DNA of 14,715 bases, taken from NCBI GenBank assembly GCA_947505055.1, contig CANNLO010000085.1:1-14715 (forward strand), read 5' to 3'. Below, piece by piece: positions 1-9,651 of this stretch. Source of the stretch: Methylococcaceae bacterium. GTDB taxonomy: Bacteria; Pseudomonadota; Gammaproteobacteria; Methylococcales; Methylomonadaceae. Positions within the stretch are counted from its first letter, which is position 1, and each line of letters begins with the position of its first letter. Made by a program: the position numbers and the translations under genes. The notes below the pieces were generated by a model that made no database searches, was not told the origin of the DNA, and saw nothing but the letters and a program-made list of their open reading frames with translations.

Positions 1-239
1 ACTTTTTCAATGTTACGTGCATAGGCAGATGTAAAGCCACCATCGAAAGAAATAATACAGTCACGCATTTCTAAGTTATCTGAAATACCTGATTTTGCAG
101 ATAAATCCATCAATGCGGTAACACCTTGGTCAGATCCTCTAAATCTTGCTCCTGTATCATATCGAACTGTAATAATCAAATTAGTGCCATTTATACAAGT
201 AGTTGAGTTCCATTTTTCAAAGTATTGTTGATAACACAA
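1..239 (-). CDS. Unidentified partial open frame running off the left edge
   Basis: The minus strand stays open from base 254 (in-frame TGA at 255-257) to the window edge, about 84 codons. I do not recognise the protein. Readable parts include CYQQYFEKWNSTTC, then NLIITVRYDTGARFRGSDQG, then DCIISFDGGFTSAYARNIEK. The four cysteines and alternating polar/hydrophobic stretches would suit an exported domain, but this is only an impression. No convincing start exists: the only early candidate is a TTG at 239, and the first ATG is at 110. Upstream (255-443) all frames are broken by stops. It may be the start of a gene continuing left, or the remnant of a gene that lost its 5' end. The stretch is visibly more AT-rich than the neighbouring genes. 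Confidence 0.3.
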   Translation of the reverse strand, partial: MCYQQYFEKWNSTTCINGTNLIITVRYDTGARFRGSDQGVTALMDLSAKSGISDNLEMRDCIISFDGGFTSAYARNIEK

Positions 240-443
240 GACGGTATTGCCCGGTCATCTTGCTTTATTCATTGAGTGTCAAATAAAGGCATAGAAGTTT
301 AACATCAGATTCCTACAGCAAAATCACACTTAACGATAGCATTTTAAATTTGTAAATGGCTCAATGTTTTGTGGAATTTGAAATGTGGTCTCAATTTTAG
401 CCTCTTAGAGCTTTCAGGTGCCAGCTGTTATCTCACCGTAACT
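240..443. other. AT-rich non-coding stretch downstream of ubiC
   Basis: No frame on either strand stays open here and no RNA gene is visible. On the minus strand it follows the ubiC stop codon. The only structure seen is a short, bulged inverted repeat near 399-412 without a T-run, too weak to call a terminator. Compared with the compact gene cluster to the right, this looks like the edge of the conserved block. Confidence 0.4.
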
Positions 444-1007
444 TTAAAAGACTTCTAAAACCTCTGGCAAGAAAAACTCACTGACCAACATTTGCCGCTG
501 GGCAATGGCGTAAACGGTTCTTCTGCCACAGATTGCCTGTGTGATGTTGGCTTTATCAATCGCGCATTGATTCCAGGTCGGCAGATCAATCAAGGTCACG
601 TCCATTTCGATTCGCTCCAATTTTGGATAGGAAAAAATCACTTCCCCTAACGGACGACTGCCCAAATGTGCAAGGTTACTCTTAGCAACTTTGATGGTTT
701 TTTCTGGAATGATGGTTCTAGCTAAAATCAATGGCTTACCGTCAGCGTGTAGCAAGACTTCACGGATCAGACTGTATTTATTTTCGTGCAAGCCCAGCAA
801 TCGGCGTTCGCTTAAAAAAGGTGTATTCCATTGATGAAAAAGAATTTTAACGCCGATAGCGTCACCATAATAATCGCGCAGACGTTGGGTCAGCGAATCG
901 GGTTCATAGGTCCAGGACTGGATGTTTTCCGGCAAGGTATGACGAACGCCAGACCGGTTTTCACGCCATAAGGGTTCTCGCTTGAATAAGTAACTTTTAA
1001 TAGCCAA
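444..1007 (-). CDS. ubiC: Chorismate--pyruvate lyase
   Basis: This enzyme removes pyruvate from chorismate to give 4-hydroxybenzoate, the first committed step of ubiquinone synthesis, in the cytoplasm. The 187-residue protein has the family landmarks: IREVLL at 81-86 with the likely catalytic Arg82, RPLGEVIF at 118-125, and a C-terminal CGRRTVYAI...SEFFLP block with Glu177, corresponding to the essential Arg/Glu pair of E. coli UbiC. The start is a TTG at 1007. An in-frame TAA lies three codons upstream and no ATG occurs before residue 136, so TTG is the only sensible choice. A GAGG lies about 11 bases upstream, inside the end of recG. Only 6 bases separate it from the recG stop, so cotranscription with recG is likely. 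ubiA, its frequent partner, is not next to it here. Confidence 0.93.
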   Translation of the reverse strand: MAIKSYLFKREPLWRENRSGVRHTLPENIQSWTYEPDSLTQRLRDYYGDAIGVKILFHQWNTPFLSERRLLGLHENKYSLIREVLLHADGKPLILARTIIPEKTIKVAKSNLAHLGSRPLGEVIFSYPKLERIEMDVTLIDLPTWNQCAIDKANITQAICGRRTVYAIAQRQMLVSEFFLPEVLEVF

Positions 1008-1013
1008 CTTGGA

Positions 1014-3104
1014 TTATACCTCGGAATATTCGGTGGAAGTGCCCAACCAGCGATCGCATAAAGGTTGTATGGCCTCGGGCGAATGAGTAAAAAAACTGTC
1101 TCCGACCTGTTGGACAATTTCCAGCACATCAGTATCTCTCGCTAAATCGGCAATTTTAAAATGCATTTGTCCGGTTTGCCGGGTGCCCATGACTTCACCG
1201 GGACCACGCAATTCCAGATCCTTTTCGGCGATGACAAAGCCGTCATTACTGTCCCGCAAAACGCCCAGACGATGACGGGCGGTATCGGATAGCGGCGCTT
1301 GATACATCAACAGACAAAAACTGTCGTCATTGCCGCGACCTACACGGCCTCGCAATTGATGCAATTGCGACAAGCCCAGACGCTCTGGATTTTCAATGAT
1401 CATTAAACCGGCATTGGGCACGTCGACGCCGACTTCAATGACCGTTGTGGCGACCAACAAATCAATTTGATGACTTTTAAAAGCCTGCATGACGGCATCT
1501 TTATCAGCAGATTTCATGCGGCCGTGAATTAACGCAACCCGAACTTTTGGTAAAGCCTGGGTTAAGCGCTCAGCAGTATTTTCTGCGGCCTCGCATTGCA
1601 AAACTTCGGACTCTTCAATCAGCGTACAAACCCAATACACCTGCTTTTTCTTTTCGACCCAGCCGCTGATCCGGTCAATGACATCGGCGCGACGCTCTGC
1701 GGGAATCACGCTGGTGACAATCGGTTTTCTGCCGGGTGGCAATTCGTCAATGATAGAAATATCCAGATCGGAATATTGTAACATGGCCAGTGTTCGGGGA
1801 ATGGGTGTAGCCGTCATGACTAATTGATGGGGTCTTATGCTACCTTGCTGACCTTTTTCGCGAAGTGCCAGACGCTGGTGAACACCAAAACGGTGTTGTT
1901 CATCGATAATAATCAAGCCAAGGCGATTAAAGTTTACACTGTCCTGAAATAAAGCATGGGTGCCGATGACAATTCCAACCGTACCATCTTCCAACGCTTG
2001 CAACACGGCTTTTCTGGGGTTGCCTTTTAATTGTCCGGTTAAATACATTACCTGGGTATCAAAATTTTCAAACCAGCCTCTGAAGTTGCGGTAATGCTGC
2101 TCTGCCAGCAACTCGGTGGGAGCCATTACTGCAACCTGATAACCGGCCGTTAAAGCCAGCAAGGCCGCATAAGCCGATACAACGGTTTTTCCGGAGCCAA
2201 CATCGCCTTGTACCAGGCGCATCATTGGATGTTGCAAGCCGCAGTCCACTTCAATTTCTGAGATAACCCGTTGCTGGGCGTTAGTCAGTTTAAACGGCAG
2301 TGAGCGAATAAAATGATCTATGGCGATTTTTGTAGTCGATCCGGAAAGAAACGATGGCGCTTGCCAGGCTTTGGTTTTATTACGGGTTATTCTCAGACTT
2401 AAATAATGAGCAAGCAGTTCTTCAAAGGCCAATCGTTTTAGTGCCGGTAAGCTGCCGTTTTGTAATGCTATAGCCGAGATCGATTCATCCGGTGCATGCA
2501 AAGTGCTGATGGCATCGGCGAGCACCGGAAAAGCGTATTGTTTTAACAGCGTTTCGGGAATCCAGTCGGTCAACAGCCCACTATCTTGTTCGCAAAAAGC
2601 TAAAGCCTGTTTAACTGCTTTTCGTATGACATTTTGGCTAAGACCTTCGGTCAACGGATAAACGGGGGTCAAGCGGTTTTCCGTTACGCACTCATCTGGA
2701 TGGGTCAAAACCTTGTATTCCGGGTGTACCATTTCCAGTCCGCCATAACCGAAACGCACTTCCGCAAAACAACTGATCGCTGTACCGGGTTTAAGTGCAT
2801 TGTGCTGACTGGCACTAAAGTGAAAAAACTTAAGATTGATAAAGCCGGTACCATCGCTGATTCTGCAAATCAGGCTTTTGCGACCACGATCGGAAACATC
2901 GATAAACTCAACTTTGCCGGTAATCAGCGTAGCCATACCTGCTCTTAGAGCACTGATCGGATAAACGCGGGTTCGATCCTCGTAACGCAAAGGCAAGTGA
3001 AACAGCAAATCCTGAATAACACAAAGTCCAAGCTTTTGCAGGCGGTTTGCAGTTTGCAGACCGATTCCTTTTAAAGAAGACACGGGGTGATTTAGAATAT
3101 TCAT
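1014..3104 (-). CDS. recG: ATP-dependent DNA helicase RecG
   Basis: RecG is a superfamily 2 translocase that remodels stalled replication forks and Holliday junctions. In order it shows an N-terminal wedge/OB-fold region (conserved LPLRYEDR, then LITGKVEF...DGTGFINLKFF), helicase motif I GDVGSGKT, APTELLAEQH, motif II DEQH (in IIIDEQHRFG), TATPIPRTLAM, and the C-terminal TTVIEVGVDVPNA and QLRGRVGRG motifs. The frame can start at TTG 3125, ATG 3119 or ATG 3104. I chose ATG 3104 (696 residues, MNILNHPVSSLKGIG) because it fits the usual N-terminus and the roughly 693-residue family length; a GAG lies 7 bases upstream. The other two starts are not excluded. It sits in the common rpoZ-spoT-recG neighbourhood, with ridA in between and ubiC 6 bases downstream. 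About 220 bases separate it from ridA, so it may have its own promoter, though none is clear. Confidence 0.95.
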   Translation of the reverse strand: MNILNHPVSSLKGIGLQTANRLQKLGLCVIQDLLFHLPLRYEDRTRVYPISALRAGMATLITGKVEFIDVSDRGRKSLICRISDGTGFINLKFFHFSASQHNALKPGTAISCFAEVRFGYGGLEMVHPEYKVLTHPDECVTENRLTPVYPLTEGLSQNVIRKAVKQALAFCEQDSGLLTDWIPETLLKQYAFPVLADAISTLHAPDESISAIALQNGSLPALKRLAFEELLAHYLSLRITRNKTKAWQAPSFLSGSTTKIAIDHFIRSLPFKLTNAQQRVISEIEVDCGLQHPMMRLVQGDVGSGKTVVSAYAALLALTAGYQVAVMAPTELLAEQHYRNFRGWFENFDTQVMYLTGQLKGNPRKAVLQALEDGTVGIVIGTHALFQDSVNFNRLGLIIIDEQHRFGVHQRLALREKGQQGSIRPHQLVMTATPIPRTLAMLQYSDLDISIIDELPPGRKPIVTSVIPAERRADVIDRISGWVEKKKQVYWVCTLIEESEVLQCEAAENTAERLTQALPKVRVALIHGRMKSADKDAVMQAFKSHQIDLLVATTVIEVGVDVPNAGLMIIENPERLGLSQLHQLRGRVGRGNDDSFCLLMYQAPLSDTARHRLGVLRDSNDGFVIAEKDLELRGPGEVMGTRQTGQMHFKIADLARDTDVLEIVQQVGDSFFTHSPEAIQPLCDRWLGTSTEYSEV

Positions 3105-3327
3105 AGCGCTACTCGGCATGCACAACTGATTCCCAAGCTTAATAAACTGCCAACTTTCAAGTTATGTAGCACAAACCTGAATTTGTACACCAGACTTTAT
3201 AGTTTGTTCAGCGCGAAATATATACTGTGAGCCATCAAAATTGGGATGTTTAATAAATTAAAAAAGCCAATGTAGGTTGGTTTAGCGCATTTATGACAGT
3301 CAAAGTATAGTCATCAGCAAAGGTCAT

Positions 3328-3732
3328 TCAGGATGCCGGATACTCCTGTGGTTTTAACACCATAATTGCATCCATTTCCACATCGGCTGCTTTAGGCAAA
3401 GCGGCAACGCCAATAGCAGCGCGAGCCGGGTAAGGCTCCTCAAAATAATGCCCCATGATTTCGTTAACTATCGGAAAGCAGTTTAAATCAGTTAAAAATA
3501 CATTTAATTTAACGATATCTGCCAAATCGCCGCCAGCCGCTTGTGCAACGGCTTGCAGGTTTTTAAATACCTGGGTGATCTGCGCAGTAATGTCGCCTTC
3601 AACAATAGTCATGGTCTCAGGTACTAAGGGGATTTGCCCTGAGAGATAGACAGTCTGTTCGACCCTGATCGCTTGCGAGTAGGTACCAATGGCTTGTGGT
3701 GCTTTATCAGTCTGGATAATTTGTTTGCTCAT
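3328..3732 (-). CDS. ridA: RidA family enamine/imine deaminase
   Basis: This small trimeric cytosolic enzyme hydrolyses reactive 2-aminoacrylate-type enamines and imines released by PLP enzymes. The 134-residue protein is full length for the YjgF/YER057c/UK114 family. It starts with the typical [12 protein letters not shown] (11-22), has SGQIPL (31-36), and carries [21 protein letters not shown], in which Arg104 and Glu119 match the substrate-binding Arg105 and Glu120 of E. coli RidA. Arg104 is the family marker of true deaminase activity. A strong AAGGAG lies 6 bases before the ATG, within the 10-base gap after spoT, so it is cotranscribed with spoT. Its place between spoT and recG is where trmH sits in enterobacteria. 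Confidence 0.94.
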   Translation of the reverse strand: MSKQIIQTDKAPQAIGTYSQAIRVEQTVYLSGQIPLVPETMTIVEGDITAQITQVFKNLQAVAQAAGGDLADIVKLNVFLTDLNCFPIVNEIMGHYFEEPYPARAAIGVAALPKAADVEMDAIMVLKPQEYPAS

Positions 3733-3742
3733 AATCGCTCCT

Positions 3743-5911
3743 TCAGGCTTTGACGCGAGTAATTTTTAATACGATGGATAAATCTTTCAGACGACGCATG
3801 ATTTTGGCTAAATGTACGCGGTCTTTGACAGTTAAAGTAATTAAATCCACACAAATGCGATCATCCTGATCAACAACGGTGACATTTTCAATGTTGGAAT
3901 TAAGTTCTGAAATCGTTGACGCAATAGTTGCTAGTGAGCCTCGTTGATTGAGGATTTCAATGCGAATTTCTACCGGGAAATCACCGATAGCATCCGGACT
4001 CCATTCAACATCCAGCCAATTTGTTTGTTTTTTTCTGACTACGCTGCTGTTACGACATTCATGGTGATGAACGGCAATGCCTTTGCCCGGATTAAAATAG
4101 CCAATAATGGAATCACCCGGAATCGGTCGACAACATTTTGCAAGGTTAATCACCATGCCTTCGGTGCCCTTTATGATTAAGGGTTGTTTATTGCCGGGGT
4201 CACTGCTCTCCAGTTTAATCGCGCCATTAATATCGTCCTGTGCTATGTGTTTAGCAACTAGGAACGGCATTTTGTTGCCCAGTCCGATGTCTTCCAGCAA
4301 CTCATCCAACGATAGTTTAGCCATAATCTGGAGTAAGACTTGAATTTTGGCTTTGTCGATGTCTTCCAGATGGAGGTGCATTATTTGCAGTTCTTTTTCA
4401 AGTAAACGGCGGCCCAGATTAATAGCTTCCTGTTGTTTGAAATGTTTAAGATAATTGCGTATTCCGGAACGGGCTTTGGCAGTAATGATGTAATTTAGCC
4501 ATAGTGGGTTGGGCCTGGCCCAGGTAGCCGTAATCACTTCAACGGTAACGCCATTTTCAAGTTTGGTTTGTAAAGGAACCAGCTGTTTGTCGATTCTTGC
4601 AGAAACACAGGCGTTACCAAGATCAGTATGTACCGAATAGGCAAAATCGATAATTGTCGCACCGCGTGGTAATTTAATAATCGCGCCTTTAGGCGTAAAA
4701 ACGAATACTTCCTGCGGAAAGAGATCGACTTTTAAATTGTCGATAAACTCCAGTGAATCGCCTGCTGAATTTTGGATTTCCAATAAATCCCTTAGCCATT
4801 CGTTGGCACGATCCTGAAACTTTTTAGTTTTATCGTTATCGGCTTTATAAAGCCAGTGTGCAGCGATGCCTGATTCCGACATACGGTGCATATCATGAGT
4901 TCTAATCTGAACTTCAATGGGTACGCCATAGGGTCCCATCAATATTGAGTGCAAAGATTGATAGCCGTTAGCTTTGGGCAAGGCGATATAATCTTTAAAC
5001 CTTCCTGGAATAGGCTTGTACAAATTATGCATAACCCCTAACACGCGATAACAGGTATCAACGTCGTCACAAAAAATTCTGAATGCATAAACATCAAAAA
5101 CATCAGCCAGAGAGATTTTTTTGTTGAGCATTTTTTTATAAATGCTGTACAAGTTTTTCTCGCGACCGGCAACATCACTGTTTAAATTAGCTTGTTCCAG
5201 GCGATTTTTTATTGTGTTTTCAATGATATCAATAATTTTTCGACGGTTGCCCCGCGCTTTCTTAACGGCATTGTTAATGACTGCGTAGCGCATCGGGTAC
5301 ATGGCTTCAAAACTGAGCGCTTCGAGCTTTTGCCGAATATTATTCATTCCCAGACGATTGGCAATAGGCGCGTAAATATCCAGGGTTTCACGAGCAATAC
5401 GACGTTTTTTGGGAGGTGCCATGACACCGAGAGTCTGCATATTGTGCAGCCGGTCAGCGAGTTTGACTATGATGACGCGTAAATCCTTGGCCATTGCCAG
5501 AAACATTTTACGGACATTTTCCGCTTGTGTTTCTGCATGAGATTTAGTGTCAATTTTGGTTAGTTTGGTAACGCCATCCACAAGTTCAGCGACTTCCTGT
5601 CCGAACTGATCAGCCAGATCTTTTTTACTGATCGGGGTGTCTTCAATAACATCGTGAAGAATGGCGGCCATGATACCGTTGGCATCCATGCGCATTTCAG
5701 CGAGCATGATGGCAACGGAAACCGGGTGGCAAATATAGGCTTCGCCACTTTTACGAAATTGGCCATTATGGGCAGTTGCGCCTACTTCATAGGCAAGAAC
5801 ACATTGGTCAATTTGTGTTTGATCAAGATAGCCGGACAAGGTCGAACATAAACGCCGAATTAATTTGTCTTGCGGGCGTTCAAGCTCGATTGTATCAGCT
5901 ATTTCGAGCAT
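3743..5911 (-). CDS. spoT: Bifunctional (p)ppGpp synthetase/hydrolase SpoT
   Basis: SpoT makes and, mainly, degrades the alarmone (p)ppGpp. The 722-residue protein has every domain. The N-terminal HD hydrolase has His62, HDVIEDT at 86-92 and ADRLHN at 152-157, all intact, which separates it from RelA. The synthetase domain has [12 protein letters not shown] (250-261), Asp273, [16 protein letters not shown] (306-321) and VQIRT with Glu333 just before it. The TGS domain is near 400-460 ([16 protein letters not shown]). A helical/zinc-finger-like region carries CCRPIPGD (593-600), and the C-terminal ACT domain covers about 647-722. It is about 20 residues longer at the N-terminus than E. coli SpoT. 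The ATG follows the rpoZ stop by 13 bases and has no recognisable Shine-Dalgarno, so it may depend on coupling with rpoZ translation. Confidence 0.97.
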   Translation of the reverse strand: MLEIADTIELERPQDKLIRRLCSTLSGYLDQTQIDQCVLAYEVGATAHNGQFRKSGEAYICHPVSVAIMLAEMRMDANGIMAAILHDVIEDTPISKKDLADQFGQEVAELVDGVTKLTKIDTKSHAETQAENVRKMFLAMAKDLRVIIVKLADRLHNMQTLGVMAPPKKRRIARETLDIYAPIANRLGMNNIRQKLEALSFEAMYPMRYAVINNAVKKARGNRRKIIDIIENTIKNRLEQANLNSDVAGREKNLYSIYKKMLNKKISLADVFDVYAFRIFCDDVDTCYRVLGVMHNLYKPIPGRFKDYIALPKANGYQSLHSILMGPYGVPIEVQIRTHDMHRMSESGIAAHWLYKADNDKTKKFQDRANEWLRDLLEIQNSAGDSLEFIDNLKVDLFPQEVFVFTPKGAIIKLPRGATIIDFAYSVHTDLGNACVSARIDKQLVPLQTKLENGVTVEVITATWARPNPLWLNYIITAKARSGIRNYLKHFKQQEAINLGRRLLEKELQIMHLHLEDIDKAKIQVLLQIMAKLSLDELLEDIGLGNKMPFLVAKHIAQDDINGAIKLESSDPGNKQPLIIKGTEGMVINLAKCCRPIPGDSIIGYFNPGKGIAVHHHECRNSSVVRKKQTNWLDVEWSPDAIGDFPVEIRIEILNQRGSLATIASTISELNSNIENVTVVDQDDRICVDLITLTVKDRVHLAKIMRRLKDLSIVLKITRVKA

Positions 5912-5924
5912 GGGGATTTACAAA

Positions 5925-6167
5925 TCAGAACATGGGATTATGGTGATCGTGTACTTCGCCAACACGATGCAACAGATTAACGTTTTCAGTTGTGACATGA
6001 CCTGCAGCGATTTCACGTAAGGCAACAACGGTATCTTTATCTTTACCACGGGTAACAAATTCTGTTGCACCGTGACTGAGCTGGCGCGCTCGGGTGCTGG
6101 CTAATAAAACCAGTTTAAAGCGGTTTTCAACATGTTCTAAACAATCTTCGATAGTAACTCTGGCCAT
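5925..6167 (-). CDS. rpoZ: RNA polymerase omega subunit
   Basis: Omega helps the beta-prime subunit fold and, in proteobacteria, contributes to one ppGpp binding site on RNA polymerase. The 80-residue protein matches the family from residue 1: [20 protein letters not shown], then [11 protein letters not shown], then the [13 protein letters not shown] stretch. The C-terminal tail is shorter than in E. coli (91 residues) and ends with a His-rich segment, HDHHNPMF. An AGGA lies 6 bases before the ATG. It leads the rpoZ-spoT-ridA group. gmk, its usual upstream neighbour in enterobacteria, is absent, and pgk and a palindromic repeat occupy that position. Confidence 0.95.
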   Translation of the reverse strand: MARVTIEDCLEHVENRFKLVLLASTRARQLSHGATEFVTRGKDKDTVVALREIAAGHVTTENVNLLHRVGEVHDHHNPMF

Positions 6168-6198
6168 TTTTAATCCTGATTTAGTGTGTTAAGACAAA

Positions 6199-6259
6199 AG
6201 ACAAAGGGCAGAAGACAAAAGGAACGTGGTATTCGCCCTTCATCTTTTGCCCTTCGTCT
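6199..6259. repeat. Imperfect hairpin repeat after pgk (copy 1 of a pair)
   Basis: Two 24-base arms, 6199-6222 and 6236-6259, are imperfect reverse complements (core AAGGGCA paired with TGCCCTT) around a 13-base loop. The element starts 5 bases after the pgk stop codon. A T-rich TTTTGTCTT follows on the minus strand, so it could act as a terminator or as an mRNA 3'-end stabiliser for pgk. The left arm shares 19 of 24 positions with the left arm of the repeat at 11739-11797. Confidence 0.75.
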
Positions 6260-6264
6260 GATTG

Positions 6265-7434
6265 TTAGCGTGATTTTAACACAGAAACCGCTGGAAGTTC
6301 TTTACCTTCAAGAAATTCAAGGAAAGCACCACCACCGGTTGAGGTGTAAGACACGTCATCGTTGATGCCGTATTTATCAATAGCCGCCAAAGTATCACCA
6401 CCGCCGGCAATAGAGAAAGCAGGACTCTCGGCAATCGCAGTTGCCAGAACTTTAGTACCGTTGCCAAACTGGTCAATTTCAAAGACGCCAACAGGGCCGT
6501 TCCACACAATAGTGCCAGCCGTTTTTAAAATTTCGGCATACTGTTTTGCGGTATCGGGACCGATATCCAAAATCAAATCATCTTCTTCAACGTCCGCTAC
6601 TTTTTTAACGGTAGCCACTGCGGTTTCGGAAAATTCTTTGGCACAAACCACGTCAACAGGAATGGGAATATCTGAACCGTTGCTTTTTGCGGCCGCAATC
6701 AGGCTTCTGGCTTCTTCCAGTAAATCGGGTTCGTAAAGCGATTTACCAACCGGGAAACCTGCGGCCGCAATAAAAGTATTGGCAATGCCACCACCGACGA
6801 TTAACTGGTCAACTTTTTCTGAAAGTGATTTCAGTACGGTTAATTTGGTTGATACTTTAGAGCCGCCGACAATTGCGACTAGTGGCTTGGTTGGTGTTTC
6901 CAGTGCTTTGCCTAAAGCATCCAATTCACTGGCCAGTAAAGGGCCGGCACAAGCAATCAGTGCAAATTTTGCGACACTATGGGTTGAAGCTTGGGCTCTG
7001 TGAGCGGTGCCGAAAGCATCCATCACAAATACGTCGCAAAGAGCCGCCATTTTCTTGCCCAGTTCATCATTATTCTTTTCTTCACCGACATTGAAACGTA
7101 CATTTTCGCAAAGTACCACCTCGCCTGGTTCAATAGTAATGCCGTCCAGCCAGTCTTTTTCCAGTCTGACCGGCTTGCCTAGCAAACTGGATAAGCGTTC
7201 GGCGACCGGTTTCAACGAAGATTCTTCGTCGTATTGACCTTCAACAGGACGACCCAAATGCGATAACACCATAACCGCAGCGCCGGCAGCCAAAGCTAAT
7301 TGGATGGTCGGTACGCTGGCCTGAATACGAATATCACTGGTAACTTTGCCATTTTTTACCGGAACATTTAAATCCTGACGGATTAACACCCGCTTTCCTG
7401 ACAAGTCCAGATCTACCATTCTCTTAATTGACAT
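6265..7434 (-). CDS. pgk: Phosphoglycerate kinase
   Basis: This cytosolic enzyme interconverts 1,3-bisphosphoglycerate plus ADP with 3-phosphoglycerate plus ATP in glycolysis and gluconeogenesis. The 389 residues are full length for the bacterial family. Substrate-binding blocks are RQDLNVP (19-25), SHLGRP (58-63), ENVRFN (110-115) and [12 protein letters not shown] (139-150). Nucleotide-binding blocks are VGGSKVSTK (189-197), GPDT (292-295), WNGPVGVFE (311-319) and GGGDTLAA (344-351). The start ATG has a GAGAG 6 bases upstream. It is not next to other glycolytic genes here: upstream is a thioredoxin-fold gene 85 bases away, downstream are a palindromic repeat and rpoZ. No clear promoter was seen in the 85-base gap. 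Confidence 0.97.
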   Translation of the reverse strand: MSIKRMVDLDLSGKRVLIRQDLNVPVKNGKVTSDIRIQASVPTIQLALAAGAAVMVLSHLGRPVEGQYDEESSLKPVAERLSSLLGKPVRLEKDWLDGITIEPGEVVLCENVRFNVGEEKNNDELGKKMAALCDVFVMDAFGTAHRAQASTHSVAKFALIACAGPLLASELDALGKALETPTKPLVAIVGGSKVSTKLTVLKSLSEKVDQLIVGGGIANTFIAAAGFPVGKSLYEPDLLEEARSLIAAAKSNGSDIPIPVDVVCAKEFSETAVATVKKVADVEEDDLILDIGPDTAKQYAEILKTAGTIVWNGPVGVFEIDQFGNGTKVLATAIAESPAFSIAGGGDTLAAIDKYGINDDVSYTSTGGGAFLEFLEGKELPAVSVLKSR

Positions 7435-7507
7435 AATATGCTCTCATTGTTGTGGGTTGGTTTTTAAATTGGGTAGAATTTCACAGCTAACATTCCTTTG
7501 AAGGATG

Positions 7508-7523
7508 ATAGCTTTAAAGCTAT
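7508..7523. repeat. 16-bp perfect palindrome over a stop codon
   Basis: ATAGCTTTAAAGCTAT is a perfect palindrome that includes the TAG stop (7520-7522) of the thioredoxin-like gene. It could fold as a 6-bp stem with a TTAA loop, but no T-run follows on the minus strand, so a terminator role is weak. It could equally be a protein-binding site or chance. Confidence 0.35.
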
Positions 7524-8071
7524 TTCCATTTGATTGAGCAACCAATACTGTTAAATTGCTCTTTAGGGCCTAGCCCGGTTTCTGCGATAAGTTTCATTGC
7601 TTCAAATAATTCTCTTGGGGTGTTTTCTGGAGCAGTTTCTTTGCGGCTGGCATCTAAGCGTCCGCGATATTGCAGTTCATAATCTGAATTATAACCAAAA
7701 AAATCCGGCGTGCAGACAGCGCCATAAGCTTTGGCAATCTGTTGTGTCTCATCCAGCAAGTAGGGAAAACTAAAACCCAAGTCCTCTGACCGCTTTTTCA
7801 TATTTGCAAAGGAATCGGCGGGATAGCCAGCCGTATCATTGGACATAATGGCTACCGCTTCAATACCCAGCGTTTTAAGTTCCTTAGCATCTCTGACAAT
7901 CCGGTCCTGCACCGCTTTGACATACGGGCAATGATTGCAGATAAACATTACCAACAGGCCCTTTTCACCCATGCATTGTTGCAATGACCACGAGCGCCCA
8001 TCGATACCCGGCAAGTCAAAGTTGATGGCTTTTTTGCCAAAATCACAGCTTGGCGTTTCCAGTGCTACCAT
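7520..8071 (-). CDS. Thioredoxin-fold (AhpC/TSA-like) protein
   Basis: The 183-residue protein belongs to a peroxiredoxin-like branch of the thioredoxin fold. A CNHCPY motif at 45-50 follows the strand LLVMFI and would be the redox-active CXXC. A TPD at 121-123 sits where thioredoxins carry their cis-proline. The C-terminal GCSIKWK is typical of this uncharacterised subfamily. There is no signal peptide, so it should be cytoplasmic. Its partner and substrate are unknown; a disulfide reductase or peroxide-related role is inferred from the fold only. It begins 25 bases after the ubiB stop with an AGGT 6 bases before its ATG, and is probably read from the same transcript as ubiB. Cys120 and Cys178 are further possible redox residues. 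Confidence 0.85.
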   Translation of the reverse strand: MVALETPSCDFGKKAINFDLPGIDGRSWSLQQCMGEKGLLVMFICNHCPYVKAVQDRIVRDAKELKTLGIEAVAIMSNDTAGYPADSFANMKKRSEDLGFSFPYLLDETQQIAKAYGAVCTPDFFGYNSDYELQYRGRLDASRKETAPENTPRELFEAMKLIAETGLGPKEQFNSIGCSIKWK

Positions 8072-8096
8072 TTTTATACCTGTTTAAATGTATTTG

Positions 8097-9647
8097 TTAC
8101 TGAAAAAGCACTGCAGCACTAATCACTAAAGCACTGAGCAGCATGGTCAATATTGTCAGGCGCTGATTGCTGGCCATTTGCTCACGTAACAAAATCAACT
8201 CTTTATGTTGCAGATCTGCCTGCTGTTTAGCATGAGTTGCATTATCCAACGCTTTATAAACCAAGGAAGGAATTTCCGGAAAATGCTCGACAAAGTCAGG
8301 AAACTGTTTGATCAATTTGTCGATTTTGGCTTTTGGGCCGATGCGCTCATGAAACCATTTTTCAAGAAACGGCTTGGCGGTTTGCCATAAATCCAGATCG
8401 GGATAAAGCTGGCGGCCCAGACCCTCGATATTTAGCAGAGTTTTTTGCAGTAACACCAGTTGCGGTTGAACGTGCATATCAAAGCGACGTGCAGTCTGGA
8501 ATAAGCGCAGCAACAATTGGCCAAAAGAAATGTCTTTTAGCGGTTTTTCAAAAATGGGTTCGCAAACGCTACGTATCGCCGATTCGAACTCTTCTATTCG
8601 GGTCGATTCTGAAACCCAACCTGATTTGACATGATTTTCAGCGACTTTGCGATAGTCGCGATTGAAAAAAGCCAGAAAATTTTCTGCCAAGTAATGCTGA
8701 TCCGACAAAGACAGCGTGCCGACAATACCAAAATCAACGGCGATATATTTATCCGGTAAATCAACAAAAATATTACCGGGATGCATATCGGCATGGAAAA
8801 AATTATCCCTGAAAACTTGGGTAAAAAAGATCTCTACGCCGCGTTCGGCAAGCGCTTTAAAATCAGCTCCGGCTGCCCTTAGCTCATCGATATTGCCAAC
8901 CGGAATACCATGAATGCGTTCCATAACCAGTACTTTCTGGCGAGTTAACGGCCAGTGAATTTCCGGAATGTAGATCATCTCGGAATTTTCAAAGTTCCGG
9001 CGCAACTTGGAGGCATTGGCCGCTTCCCTGACCAAATCAAGCTCATCCAATGTTGTTCTTTCAAATTCGGCGACCACATCAACCGGACGCAGCCTTTTTG
9101 CGTCAACCCAAAAACGCTCGGCAAAACCGGCTAATTGATACAATAAACCTATGTCGGAGCGTATACGTGTTTCAATGTCTGGCCGTAACACTTTAACGAC
9201 AACACTTTCACCGCTATGCAATACCGCCGTGTGAACCTGTGCAACTGACGCCGAGGCCAGAGGTTCCGGACTAAACTCGGCAAACGCCTCGCTAATAGAC
9301 ATGCCCAGTTCGCTTTCAATAATGCGACGGGCAATTTCATTGGCAAAGGGCGGAACCCTATCCTGCAGCTTGACCAGTTCATCGGCAATATCATCAGGCA
9401 ACAAATCTTTTCTGGTAGATAAAGCCTGGCCGAATTTGACATAAATAGGCCCCAAGTCTTCCAGCGCTTTACGGATTCTAACGCCGCGGGGTTCATCCTT
9501 ACGTTTAAGCCAATAGTTAGGAGATAAAACAGCTATATAACGAATGGGTCTGAATAAATGGGTTTTTAAGACAATCTCATCAAGACCATGAAAAACCAGA
9601 ACCCAATTGATATGAATCAGGCGTAATAATAATTTAGGGTGAATCAC
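8097..9647 (-). CDS. ubiB: UbiB family atypical kinase/ATPase, ubiquinone biosynthesis
   Basis: UbiB is a membrane-anchored protein-kinase-like ATPase needed for normal ubiquinone synthesis; it probably helps extract or present lipid intermediates. Diagnostic features are the KFGQ (KxGQ) motif at 71-74, the alanine-rich loop ASASVAQVH at 131-139 replacing the glycine-rich loop, Lys152 in [16 protein letters not shown] at 285-292, and VDFG at 304-307. A hydrophobic helix at about 498-514 forms the C-terminal membrane anchor. The 516 residues are slightly shorter than E. coli UbiB, which has two C-terminal helices. The start is a GTG at 9647 with AAGG 7 bases upstream. It follows ubiJ after a 222-base gap that holds a large palindrome, so the usual ubiE-ubiJ-ubiB order is kept but the spacing is not tight. 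Confidence 0.95.
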   Translation of the reverse strand: MIHPKLLLRLIHINWVLVFHGLDEIVLKTHLFRPIRYIAVLSPNYWLKRKDEPRGVRIRKALEDLGPIYVKFGQALSTRKDLLPDDIADELVKLQDRVPPFANEIARRIIESELGMSISEAFAEFSPEPLASASVAQVHTAVLHSGESVVVKVLRPDIETRIRSDIGLLYQLAGFAERFWVDAKRLRPVDVVAEFERTTLDELDLVREAANASKLRRNFENSEMIYIPEIHWPLTRQKVLVMERIHGIPVGNIDELRAAGADFKALAERGVEIFFTQVFRDNFFHADMHPGNIFVDLPDKYIAVDFGIVGTLSLSDQHYLAENFLAFFNRDYRKVAENHVKSGWVSESTRIEEFESAIRSVCEPIFEKPLKDISFGQLLLRLFQTARRFDMHVQPQLVLLQKTLLNIEGLGRQLYPDLDLWQTAKPFLEKWFHERIGPKAKIDKLIKQFPDFVEHFPEIPSLVYKALDNATHAKQQADLQHKELILLREQMASNQRLTILTMLLSALVISAAVLFQ

Positions 9648-9651
9648 GTAT

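Noticed and set aside
2634..2948. 104-codon plus-strand frame inside recG
   Set aside because: It lies antisense to a well-conserved RecG region and its translation resembles no protein family.
3255..3280. Possible terminator after ridA (CCAA..TTGG with a T-run on the minus strand)
   Set aside because: The stem is only 4 bp with an A-C mismatch next to it, too weak to call despite the six T residues.
3126..3327. Promoter for recG in the gap after ridA
   Set aside because: TATACT and TATAAA hexamers are present but none has a credible -35 element at 16-18 bases.
9149..9496. 115-codon minus-strand frame inside ubiB
   Set aside because: It overlaps the conserved UbiB KxGQ and alanine-loop region in another frame and shows no recognisable features.
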